Part shown: positions 9,646 through 19,050 of the stretch, one piece after another
How positions within the stretch are numbered: position 1 is the first letter of the stretch
How the letters are laid out: the number at the start of each line of letters is the position of its first letter
NCBI GenBank assembly: GCA_018398765.1
Contig: JAHBMJ010002153.1
Span: 1 to 22,145 of the forward strand
DNA from: Chromera velia
Lineage: Eukaryota; Sar; Chromeraceae
DNA: 22,145 nucleotides
Reading direction: 5' to 3'
Notes under the pieces: model-generated
What the model saw: the letters and a program-made list of their open reading frames with translations, nothing else
The model's database searches: none
Told to the model about the DNA's origin: nothing
Translations under genes and position numbers: made by a program

Positions 9646-10270
9646 GACCTCCCTGACACTCCAGCAAACTTGAAACCTAGCTTGAAACACCGCCGCGCCA
9701 TAGACGTGGCCAGACTTAAAACGCCCGCACCGCTAACTTAAAAGTGGTGTATCAAAGGCCGTCAAGGGCACAGCCAAAACAAATTATAAGTATATTAATA
9801 AAAAGTTAGTTTTCAATTCTTACAACAACAGTTCAACTATTGTTATGTTTAGTGGCTAACAACCTAGGACAAATATAGCTACATAGTGAATGAAGGTACT
9901 TCTGCCGGCTTTAAGTCCAAGGACTATTAGAGAGGACTAGAAGAGAAAAAGGGTTTCAACCAGTGTGGATCGATCTCAGTAAGAAGCAAGCAGAAACAAT
10001 TATTCTGCCGTTCAGGATTGAATCCAGCCGTGGCCCCCGTGCCCGCACATGCGTGAGCGAGGTGCCTGGCCGGGGTATGCCAGAACCACTGAGTGGGACG
10101 CACCACAGCCGCAGCATACAACAACTCTAGAGGCACATGTACGCACATATATTTGAAACTTTGTGTCACAGGTGCAGACACTCTTGAAGCAACCATACTG
10201 TATAGGTATTACATGGTATGGCCAACATTGAAGAATCCGTTTAAAGACAGACTGGAGTGTCAGGGGGGTT
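9646..10270. mobile_element. MITE-like element with inverted ends (copy A)
   Basis: The left end has CTCCCTGACACTCCAG (from 9650). The right end has ACTGGAGTGTCAGGGGGGTT (10251-10270). The reverse complement of the right end matches the left end over CCCTGACACTCCAG and keeps a related AAACTTGAAA/TCTTTAAA word just inside. The 625 bases between hold no protein gene, so this would be a non-autonomous DNA-transposon-type element. Its right arm (about 10150-10270) is similar to the right arm of copy B. No clear target-site duplication is seen. The superfamily cannot be assigned. Confidence 0.6.
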
Positions 10271-10303
10271 AGAGAGACATATTCATGATTCATCTATACC
10301 AGT

Positions 10304-10540
10304 AACCCCTCTGACACTCCAGTAAACTTGAAATGCCACGCTGTAGGCGTGGCCAAACTTGAAACGCCTGCTTAATTTAAAGGTAGCACGCGGCCGAAGG
10401 CTGGTCAATTTAAAAATGAAGTACACTTGAATTTTTTTGTAGAATAACTTCTACTGCAGACAGTCTTGAAAGAACCATACCGCAGACGCGGCCAGCATTG
10501 AAAAATCCATTTCAAGACAGAGTGGAGTGTCAAGGGGGTT
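10304..10540. mobile_element. MITE-like element with inverted ends (copy B)
   Basis: A 237-base unit. The left end is AACCCCTCTGACACTCCAGT (from 10304) and the right end is AGTGGAGTGTCAAGGGGGTT (to 10540). The reverse complement of the right end matches the left over most of about 32 bases, ending in a shared CTTGAAATG. Inside, GTGGCCAAACTTGAAACG near the left and GCGGCCAGCATTGAAAAA near the right are related subterminal words in direct orientation. Copies A and B have the same orientation and are separated by only 33 bases. No coding capacity is present. Confidence 0.65.
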
Positions 10541-10835
10541 CCGCATATTAAAAATAGTTTTTCAAAAAATCTGGCTCTTTTAGCCTGTTTTAGCAGTGTA
10601 AGTTGCACACTTAAATAAAGAAGCCGAATTTTTTATAATTGATTTTGTCACTTCATGCTATAAAGCCAACTCATTCACGTTTTTTTAAATAATATAGTTT
10701 GGTTGGGGTGTATCTGTGCGGCGGGTATGCCAAACAATGGCAAACATGGCCAGCCGGGCCCAGCCCCCACTAGCTGGTATACATTTTTTAAAAGAGCAAC
10801 AAAGTAAGTGTATGAATTGTATGGGGATACGACAT

Positions 10836-11284
10836 TGTGGAGTCCTACCCTATGGCGCCGCCCTCTGGACCCTCGCATGCGCTATATCTGAATAAGCCCA
10901 CATGCCGACACCAGGTTCCGCCGCCGCGCTTTGCTTCGTACGTGTCGCGCGCGTCGATCAAAGTTGTTGAAATCGAGTCTGACCTTCGTATTCAAGCATA
11001 CAACATGTCACTCGAGCAACGGATAGCATCGTTTGAGTCTGGTGTCTGTTTGGCATAGATTGAGAGCTCCTAAGAGTCTGAGAGAGAGGAATGAGTAGAA
11101 ACTGTACAATGATAGAATGAACCCAGTTGATTGGAATCCCAGATCGCTCTAGAGCTAAACCTGCTGTAAACTGTTGCCTGACTAAGTGTTGCTCACGTTC
11201 CTTCTCTAGAGTTTCCCTAAGGTTCTTGTCCTCGCTTTACCTTCTGTCTGGACGCCATAAGGTGGCCGGACAGGAGGGACAAAG
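10836..11284. repeat. 449-bp dispersed direct repeat, copy 1
   Basis: The segment matches 13700-14148 base for base in length, with 11 substitutions and no indels (about 97.6% identity). It begins TGTGGAGTCC and ends GGGACAAAG. A 73-codon frame starting at GTG is open in both copies, but 8 of the 10 differences in it change the amino acid, so it is probably not a conserved protein. It could be a long terminal repeat or an independent dispersed element. Confidence 0.9.
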
Positions 11285-12290
11285 CATTGTGGTGACCGCT
11301 CAGCTCGATGAGTGTCGACTCTCGTTTTCCTTCTGTGATGGAGACCAGATCTGTCTCTTTGTGCAACAGTTGAAATCCAATTGCAACGATACGGGCATGG
11401 TTAGGCAGAGACTGTGAGTAGGGGAATTCAGCGTCCCCTTGCGTCCCAAGCTGCCTGAAGCCCTGTTTCGGAGATCCCCTTCGAGTCTGATCCTGGATTT
11501 TTCCTTTCTCCTTGGATGGAGAGCCTGAAGATCGTTAGAGGTCGCCAAAGCCGATGGTGGAGACGTTGCTTGGTGTTGCTCGGGACTTCGAGAAGCCTGA
11601 TTTCATTGAGAATGCCGCCTACGAACAGATCGCAATCCAAATGGCCAGTAGAGTGCTTTTCTTATGCCTTTTGATTCTGTAACTATCTCCGTCTTCCGGA
11701 TGAGTGTCGGCTGATCACCTTCACTTATTTTTGCTGTTGGTTGCTTGCTTGTCTGCGCGAGGCTGACCACCTTCGTGGCCTACAAACACCTCTAGCGTGT
11801 CTGGGTCTGTCTGGACTGGTCCTCCGACAGCGTCTAAACATAAGAAGACGCCCTTCGCCTCTCCCATATGTCTGCAAGGTTGTCACTTTCTTCCGAGAGA
11901 GAGCTTGTCGCTTCTGGCTGTCCGTCTGTCATGTAGATCGTTCGATGAGTGGCTGTTCAATCAGATGTGCGAGACTCTGCTTGCATATTGAACAGACAGA
12001 AGGGACGGATGGCGGCGTACCACATGGACCAACGTGGTGACGGCCGGTGTGCCAGCCGGGGAAGGCCTTCTGCTCTGGGACCCCGACGCGGCGAGCCTGG
12101 AGTAGAAAGGAGGGGGAAGTAAGAAAGGGGTACAAAATGATATCGAGCCTGCCCTCGACGGCAAGAGAGGCAGAAAGGTCGCGGCAGACCTACTGAGAGA
12201 CAGAGTAGGGCACACGGCAGCTGCCGCCTCATCTCTCGCCGGCGCCGGCAAAATTTTTAACAGGGATCGGGAAGGGCAAAGCGGGTCATA
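11285..12290. other. Non-coding stretch between the 449-bp repeats (left part)
   Basis: Only short open stretches occur on both strands, none resembling gag, pol, transposase or a known gene. Composition is mixed, about half GC. No RNA gene or tandem repeat is recognised. Confidence 0.5.
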
Positions 12291-12404
12291 GGGGAAGGGA
12301 AAGGGAGGGAGAAGGGGGGGGAAAGGGGAAGAGGGGGTGAAAAGTGGAAACAAAGGGGGAGGGAAAGGGAGGGAAAAAGGGTGAGAAAGAGGGGGAGAGG
12401 GGGG
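12291..12404 (+). repeat. Polypurine tract with many G runs
   Basis: From 12291 to 12337 every base is A or G (47 bases). After a few pyrimidines the purine run resumes at 12352-12381 and 12383-12404. It contains many runs of three to eight G. AAGGGAGGGA-type words recur near 12301 and 12365. Such tracts can form triplex or quadruplex DNA; that is inferred from composition only. The opposite strand gives a misleading Pro/Ser/Leu-rich open frame. Confidence 0.8.
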
Positions 12405-13699
12405 TTGTTTCAGGGTGGGGGGGCGAATCGAATCGAGGCTGGCCGAGAGCATGCGAAATACTAGCGACTGAGTGTGACTGGAGCGTCTTTTGTCTGGAGT
12501 TGAGAGGTCATATGTCAAAAGGAGCAGCAAGGGGATGAAACGAGACAGAAAGAAGAGACAAGATAGAAAGAAACCAGTGGGGCAGTCTGCAATGTGTCCG
12601 GTCCCTTCCCTCCCTCCCTTTATGCAGCTACTGACATGCGCGAAAATGTGTTTGTGCTTGATGAGACGGCCAAGTCCTTCTGTCAACAAGAACTCGATGT
12701 CGATTGCTTACCCCTACATCAGCTACGTATGAGACGGGCAGAGGACTGCCTAATTGCCGCCGCCGTGCGCTTATGCCTGCGTGTACCCACGACTGCCTGT
12801 GACTGCCTTTGCGAACCTGCACTGGACTTGGGGGGGGGATTGAGCTTATTGCAAAGCTGAGCTTCAAAAAAGCGGACTGCGAGAACGACAAGTCGAGCAC
12901 CGCATGTACCGTGTATTTGGAACTTCTGGAGCTTCTTTTGGAAGAGTGACCTTTCTTCTCTCTCGGCTTCTCTTCTTTGGGTGTGGCTTTGGAGTCAGAC
13001 CCTTCATGTGGCTGAGAGCACGAGCGCACGAGGGGGCGCCTTCATTCGCTGTCTCTTTTTTGTTTCTGTCTGCTGCTTTGAAACGTGTCGGGTTATCCCT
13101 GGCTTCCTTCTTAATTTAAGAAAAAGAGACTGGAAGAGGCGGAGAGAAAATGAGTAGAGGAGGAGCAAAGAGAGAAGAAATCTTTAAAGAGATGTCTAGT
13201 TCAACAAGAAAAAAAGAAAAAGCGAGGGGACAGCCCGTGCATGTTTCTGTATCCGTTTTGTATCTTCTCCCTACAGGGGGATGCCGGTGCTTTGGAGGCC
13301 CTCTGGGTTCTCTGGGTATCGCCTCTCCCCCTCGCAGTACGGGAGTTGATGGGGGCCTTGGTGGAGCTAGCCGTCTCTACGCGAGCATCTGCATGAAGCC
13401 AGATGGTGTACCGCCAGGCGTCTCCCTCCGATAGGTCTGACTGGCTGCCGTTCACGGCCGTTCGTTCGTTAATGTCTGTTGTCTTGATTTGCCCTTCCTT
13501 GCATCTGTTATGGTGCGAGGACGCTCAAGATTTCATTCCTTCGACTACATGCTTTGAAGTATTCTATTGGTTATATGGGTTTGCATTATGTCTGGTTGAT
13601 TGTGTTCTTTTGCTCACCTTTTTTCCCTTTCCGTACATGCTTGAATGTGTCTGGCTGATCGCGGGGACGCGATTTTCTTGTCTGTGGCCGGGGGGGATC
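12405..13699. other. Non-coding stretch between the 449-bp repeats (right part)
   Basis: No gene, tRNA or clear repeat is recognised. Short open frames on both strands lack any known motif. The stretch ends in a GGGGGGGA run (13690-13697) directly before the second 449-bp repeat. Confidence 0.5.
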
Positions 13700-14148
13700 T
13701 GTGGAGTCCTACCCTGTGGCGCCGCCCTCTGGACCCTCGCATGCGATATATCTGAATGAGCCCACGTGCCGACGCCAGGCTCCGCCGCCGCGCTTTGCTT
13801 CGTACGTGTTGCGCGCGTCGATCAAAGTTGTTGAAATCGAGTCTGACTTTCGTATTCAAGCATGCAACATGTCACTTGAGCAACGGATAGCATCGTTTGA
13901 GTCTGGTGTCTGTTTGGCATAGATTGAGAGCTCCTAAGAGTCTGAGAGAGAGGAATGAGTAGAAACTGTACAATGATAGAATGAACCCAGTTGATTGGAA
14001 TCCCAGATCGCTCTAGAGCCAAACCTGCTGTAAACTGTTGCCTGACTAAGTGTTGCTCACGTTCCTTCTCTAGAGTTTCCCTAAGGTTCTTGTCCTCGCT
14101 TTACCTTCTGTCTGGACGCCATAAGGTGGCCGGACAGGAGGGACAAAG
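13700..14148. repeat. 449-bp dispersed direct repeat, copy 2
   Basis: Direct-orientation copy of 10836-11284. Ten of the eleven differences fall in the first 178 bases, and the remaining 271 bases differ at one site. The match stops at GGGACAAAG, after which this copy continues into AT-rich DNA and copy 1 continues into CATTGTGG. Confidence 0.9.
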
Positions 14149-14591
14149 TAACATATATGACAAAACCCTCAATTATCAGTATATAAATTGTATGTAGGTA
14201 TGTCATTCTTCTTAGTTTAGAATTAACCTGTCTTATAAATTAACCAATCTTTCATGTCAAGTACGTTGTCCTCCTCCCCAAGGGCCTGTACTGCGGCTAC
14301 GTCTCCTGTTGTATAACTAATGACATATGGCCCTTGTCTTCACCGTTGCCTTAGGCTACGTTGCCCACGATCCTCTCGCTCAGACTCCTGATGCATGCTA
14401 CTAGTATACATGGTTAGTGTTGGTCTGTTTTGTGGTGTTATCTAGTACGTGCTATAATAATCATGCATAGTAGTATTATATACAAACCCTCAAGAGGTAT
14501 ATGAGGTCCTGGATAAAAAAACCACACAAGCATGCTGCACATATAGTCTAATATAGTCTGATATAGTCTTGCATGCATGCAGACTTACTTC

Positions 14592-14608
14592 CGCGCGCAA
14601 GGCGCGCG
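14592..14608. other. Perfect 7-bp GC hairpin
   Basis: CGCGCGC and GCGCGCG are perfectly inverted around a three-base AAG loop. It stands in otherwise AT-rich DNA next to ATATAGTCT and GCATGC words. No adjacent gene or T-run suggests a terminator role. Confidence 0.6.
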
Positions 14609-14820
14609 AACTGAATTGTTTTGAAAGGATCAGAATTAATGATTGTATCGATCAACATACATAGAGATGAACGAATTGTTGCAAGGCGCTGGATTGGGCA
14701 GAGTCCCGTGCTTTATATATGGTAAGAAGTTCAGCAAGTCTGACAGTCAGTAGAAGGAAGCACGCCCCCTGTTTTCTCAAAGAGTCTAGATTGACTGGCA
14801 TTCCCTCCCGTTCAGCCCTG

Positions 14821-14905
14821 CAGGCTCTCGGGAGCATTGTTTTAACAAAAAGACTGGAAAGCCGTTCCCATTTGACCCTTCAGGCTCTCGGGAGCGTTGT
14901 TTTGA
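14821..14905. repeat. 60-base direct repeat, two partial copies
   Basis: The core CAGGCTCTCGGGAGC followed by ATTGTTTT or GTTGTTTT starts at 14821 and again exactly 60 bases later at 14881. The stretches before each core are also related (CCCGTTCAGCCCTG and CCATTTGACCCTT). Confidence 0.75.
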
Positions 14906-15539
14906 GTTTCTGGCAAGCCCTTTCGGCTTTGTGCAAAGTTAGTGGCAGAAACATCGGAGGTCAGCCTGGGTAAAGACATGCAACCCCTGGAGGTCTGTGT
15001 GGGCACTGACATGCTGGGAGGTGTTGCCATGTTTTCATGTGTTGTTTTGGCCTTCTTGTGTCTGATCCAAGTTCTTTGTGACCCCGTACGTGTGGACTTT
15101 TGGTTGTGCGTGGATGCATGTACGCTGGCAGAGAGAAGTGTCAGCCGCTCTTGGGATTAAAAGTAGGGGGAGATGAGCTTGTTCAAGAAGGTTGGCAAGA
15201 AAAAGAAAGAAATTCAGACTTATATAAGGAAATGAGAAAAAGTTGCGTGACCCTGTGGTGGAGTGATCTGATGTAGGTGTTCCAGCGCAGTCCAAAGAGA
15301 GGGATTCAAATCCTGATTTCGCTTATCACTCTTTCCATGGAACAAAGAAGATGAAGTATGCTTGCAAACCACCCTCCTTGCAGGATCTGTTGAGCGACTC
15401 TTCAGAGTCGGATCAGGAGGAAATTGTTAGTCAGCAGTGGCCTTTTCATGGACGTATCTCTACTCCATCGACCCCTCCCCCACGTTTTTCATATTTTTGT
15501 CTTCTTTTCCTTATCCCTCTATCTCTTACTTTCCCTACA

Positions 15540-15545
15540 TGTGTA

Positions 15546-15576
<31 letters not shown>

Positions 15577-15599
15577 GCGTGTGCGTGTGTGCATGTGTG
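15540..15599. repeat. TG dinucleotide microsatellite
   Basis: A TG-rich run with a few TA, GC and CA interruptions, about 60 bases long. Confidence 0.9.
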
Positions 15600-17640
15600 G
15601 ATGCCTGTTTGACTGTTCGTCAGTCTACTGTATGAAAAAAAAATCAAAAGAAAACATCAAACGGAAAGAATGAGAGAAGAGATCTTCACAAATAAAAAAA
15701 GTCGAAGAAATCTGAAAGAAAGCAGTCAGGTTTCTGGATCTGCGTGATTTATGATACTGGGTGAGCAAAATGCAAAAATGTAGGAGTCACGAATATACAG
15801 TCCCTCGCAGGAGTTAGTCTATTGAATTGTTTTTTCTGCGTTATATGCCCCTCCTTGTTGCAGACCAAGGACTACCAAGGACATTGACAGAAAGGTTAGC
15901 CAACAAAAAGAACACAAAAAGGGAACTTCACACGGGTAGGTGCCGAGGCAGTCTTCTTCCGGTAGATAGACGCAGAGAGGCGCAGTGAGGCATAGTGAGG
16001 CATAGTATGAGTTGAGTGGAAGCGCTTCATGAATCGACGGTGTAGACCTGCATGATGAGACACTTGTAGTCCTTAAACAGTGCATTTTGACACTCTCATG
16101 AGTGTCTTACACAACATGTCATGGATAAGCGGAGATGTTTTTCGCCAAGTTGATCAAATTGAGCGCCGCCCACCGCCATCTACCCTTTGGAACTTGGGAA
16201 GGCTCAGAGCCACACAAACACAGTTGGGTAAGACGACAAATCAGAAGATGGAAATGCCATCAAAACAAAAGTTTCAGTATTTTTATCTCATGTGGTCCTT
16301 GGTTCTGAAGCTCGTTCTTTCCATCGCTTTTTGTTTTCAGACAATTTCCGTTGGGATGTATGCTTTTTGATTGAATTTCCGCTTGCAATCTTGTTTGATG
16401 ACTCAAAGTTTGTGAGGATCTGATGAAAGTCATTTTTTCAGTTGACTGAAATCAGAGCATTCTCTTTTGTGCAGGGTCAGCATCCTGTTTCTTTCTGCGG
16501 GAATATGCAATGACCACATGTCCATCCATGCTGTCTGTAAATGCGCAGGTCTGAAGCACACACGATTATCGAAAAGATTCTTTTGCAACCAAAAAGGGGC
16601 ATGCAACCTTCGAGGACCGGGAAGAATCCAAAGAGATTGGGACCACTGCAGGCCCGCTGAGAACCTCCATCCGATCTCATAGGTTTGTTGAACAAATTTC
16701 TGTCTCCCTCTTTTGCGTTCCCATTGTTGTTTCATAACCCTATGGCTCTCTCCTGCACTACGGACAGGGGGTCTTTCAGGATCATCTTAGGGACCACTTA
16801 GTAGTAGAGAATCGAGCAGGTTCCGGCAGAGAATCGGCCGATTCAAGGCGACATTTTGGGGTTAGAAGAACGGAAGAAACCTTGAGGAAGAAAAATGCCT
16901 GAGAGAAGCCACATATGGGACAAAATTGAGGGAGAGTCTGCCGTGCCGACTTTTTGAAGGAAACATCCGATCCATGTAGATAGTGAGACCTTGCTTTCAC
17001 TCATATTGTTCTTTTCCCTCCATCTCTATTGTGTGCACCACTTCAAAATTCTTTGTCGTCGATCATCGTCTTCTGGGACAACGATTGGATTAATTCGGAT
17101 AAAGAACGTGCCCTAATGCCACTCTGGTCGGTGCCGACTCGGGGGAGCTGTTCGAATAGACTTTGAACGAGATATGGAGTAAGTCGGTCATGGCGTGGTC
17201 GAAAGTGGGTTCGTTTGACAGACTGCCAGTGGGGGATGGGTGAGAGTGGGTCAAAAAAATGGAGGCAAGGATAGATGGGCTGCGAGTGAAGGGAGTCACT
17301 GATAAAGAAAATCTGGACTGAGTGCTTCAGCCTTCAGTGAGACCGCACAGGTGCACATACTATATGTGCACTTGTATTTTTGTGTATGAGCGAGAAAGCG
17401 ACCGTGCACGTCAGACCGAAAAAATGAGGGGACCATCATGAAGTGCACCGCCTAGGCTAGCCCCGATTCAGCATAAAGAGATTGAATATGCATGGTCTGT
17501 TCATTCATAACTGCTCCTCAACACTCCGTTCGATCATTTTAATGCATGCACTTTGCAACTGATTAATCGGATTTTCATTGAATCGATCTCGTGACCCCGG
17601 AAAGCTTTACACAGTTATCAACGCATGAACAATATTCTGC
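15600..17640. other. Region without recognisable genes
   Basis: Short open frames exist on both strands (for example 16080-16370 plus and 16430-16735 minus), but none has a recognisable domain. No two of them join convincingly through GT-AG sites. No tandem array is seen. A strong short hairpin lies at 17348-17374. A lineage-specific or spliced gene cannot be excluded. Confidence 0.4.
17348..17374. other. Inverted repeat, 9-bp perfect stem extended to 12
   Basis: GTGCACATA (17351-17359) and TATGTGCAC (17363-17371) pair perfectly around a three-base loop. The stem extends outward by CAG/TTG with one G-T pair. No gene is adjacent. Confidence 0.65.
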
Positions 17641-18230
17641 TTTGCGGGCCACTTGCATGCCGTGCACACGATGTGATATAAGAGCATTTGTGTAAGAGCC
17701 TTTCACAGTAGGGCGCCAAAGTCCCACGCCGTAACACAAGTGTGAAACTCAAAAACGAACTGACACATAAACGTAATTTAAAAAAATAATTCAAGTTTTA
17801 GCTAGAAATTATTTATTTATTTTCTTATGTATGGGAGCCTAGCGAAATTTTATTCTGGTGGGTGTCATTGAATCAAGGATGGTTACGGACGGTTAAGTAT
17901 AGTAGTTTGAAAACTTATGAACCAATTGATCTTATGGTCTTATACAAAGGTTTTTTTGGCCTATTTTATTAGCAAAAAGAAGTTTTAAACGCCTTACCAG
18001 TCATTTGGGTACATTTGGGACCCTTTTGATCGTTTGCATACACTAAAAAAGATTAAAAAAGTGATTTTATGAAAAAAAAAAATCTGACATAAAGCTCTAC
18101 TAACACAATCAGGCATAGCTTGAGTAAATAATTTTTTGACATTCAATAGTTTTGGTATCTTGTGGGTATGTTTTTATTCTATTATAATTTTTTTTTGCTT
18201 AATTATTCATTAATTTTATTGCCTACTGTA
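17641..18230. other. AT-rich spacer
   Basis: AT-rich sequence with several A and T homopolymer runs, for example at 18072-18082 and 18187-18196. No gene, RNA or clear tandem repeat is recognised. It resembles the AT-rich stretch at 9061-9645 in composition and in a few words at its right border. Confidence 0.5.
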
Positions 18231-18797
18231 GTATGTATCATATCCATGTATGTGTTCATGTTACTGCCACCAACCTGAATTTTGGGCTAATTTCTGACGT
18301 CCAAACTAGCGTCCGAACCTCTAGCCTAGCTCCAAACTTACTGAAATACAGGCCCGCCTGCATGTATATGTTTGGTTTCGCCAATGGTCTGGATGATAGA
18401 GGGTTTTGTCATGCATGGTCTGGATAGGTTTTGGTCGATGTTAGATTTAAAGACGCGGTTGGTGTGCTTACGCATGAATCAAAAAACCTCTGGCATGGAC
18501 AAGTTGTGCGGCGACGCCAGGAATCCACAACAGCTTGTATAGCTATAGCATCACCCCCCTTGTCCTATTTGGAACCTCTACCTTTTTTGGCGGCGGCGTC
18601 CAGAGGCCGCAAGCCCAAAATAAACAACCCCGGGGGTTTTTGCGGCGGCGGTCCAACCTGTCAACAAAACCGGGGTTCGTTTTGCGTGCATAGAAGACTC
18701 CACGATGTCCTCCACCTCCCTCTAACTCTCATAGTCCTTCACCTTGTCTGGGCTCCTCTACCACTTGCACGCCCCTTGGATCCCTCCAGCCTCTAGC

Positions 18798-18863
18798 ATG
18801 GCGACTGAAGAAGAGGAGACAAGAGTTCAGGAGTCGTTCAACGCTGTATGTCAGAGGCTGAAG
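18798..18863 (+). CDS. Candidate first exon of an unrecognised gene (partial)
   Basis: An ATG in a good context (CTAGCATGG) opens a 22-codon stretch, MATEEEETRVQESFNAVCQR plus LK, that ends exactly at a donor-like AAG|GTCAGT. This is the same GTCAGT donor as purL intron 1. Reading on without splicing meets TGA after four more codons. The sequence upstream (18690-18797) is pyrimidine-rich, like a leader. No second exon can be identified, because the AGTC array starts less than 200 bases downstream. It may be a truncated gene, an exon of a gene interrupted by repeats, or chance. I do not recognise the protein. Confidence 0.25.
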
Positions 18864-19050
18864 GTCAGTCAAAAGTGAACTTGCTCGCATGGTGCATCCG
18901 CATGCCAGCTCTGAGAGTCAAAGAATACAAGATAGGCTGCATTATGGCTGCATTGATTTGCCCCCCAATGAATATAGCATGGATGAGTGAGCCAACGAGG
19001 AGATCTTGAGCTCTCGTGACCTTGCCCTTCGGCTGAAGTGATTCCTCCTT

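Larger units (their letters stand above)
10836..14148. mobile_element. Candidate non-autonomous LTR-type element
   Basis: Two equal-length direct repeats of 449 bases flank 2415 bases without recognisable genes. The repeats begin with TG, and ACA lies three bases before the end of the shared sequence, loosely like the TG...CA ends of LTRs. Just before the right repeat is GGGGGGGA, which could be a polypurine tract. A TGG word lies six bases after the left repeat, but it gives no convincing tRNA primer match. No target-site duplication is found (GACAT on the left, TAACA or AAGTA on the right). Two separate insertions of one repeat family explain the data about as well. Confidence 0.3.
14149..15539. 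other. Gene-less region with short repeats and a GC hairpin
   Basis: No protein gene is recognised. Content: an IR pair CAAGGGCC/GGCCCTTG near 14278 and 14331; three tandem ATATAGTCT words at about 14540-14570; a perfect GC hairpin at 14592-14608; and a 60-base direct repeat whose best-kept core is at 14821 and 14881. A short acidic frame around 15351-15480 is discussed under findings. Confidence 0.5.

Noticed and set aside
10837..11058. A 73-codon frame conserved in both 449-bp repeats
   Set aside because: It lacks an ATG at its start, and 8 of 10 nucleotide differences between the copies change the amino acid, so there is no sign of selection on a protein.
11961..12689. A 242-codon minus-strand open frame
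   Set aside because: It reads the complement of the polypurine tract, giving Pro/Phe/Ser/Leu repeats. An artefact of composition.
15248..15335. A possible tRNA with a GGATTCAAATCC T-arm-like word
   Set aside because: Only the B-box-like word fits. No matching acceptor stem, D arm or anticodon arm could be drawn.
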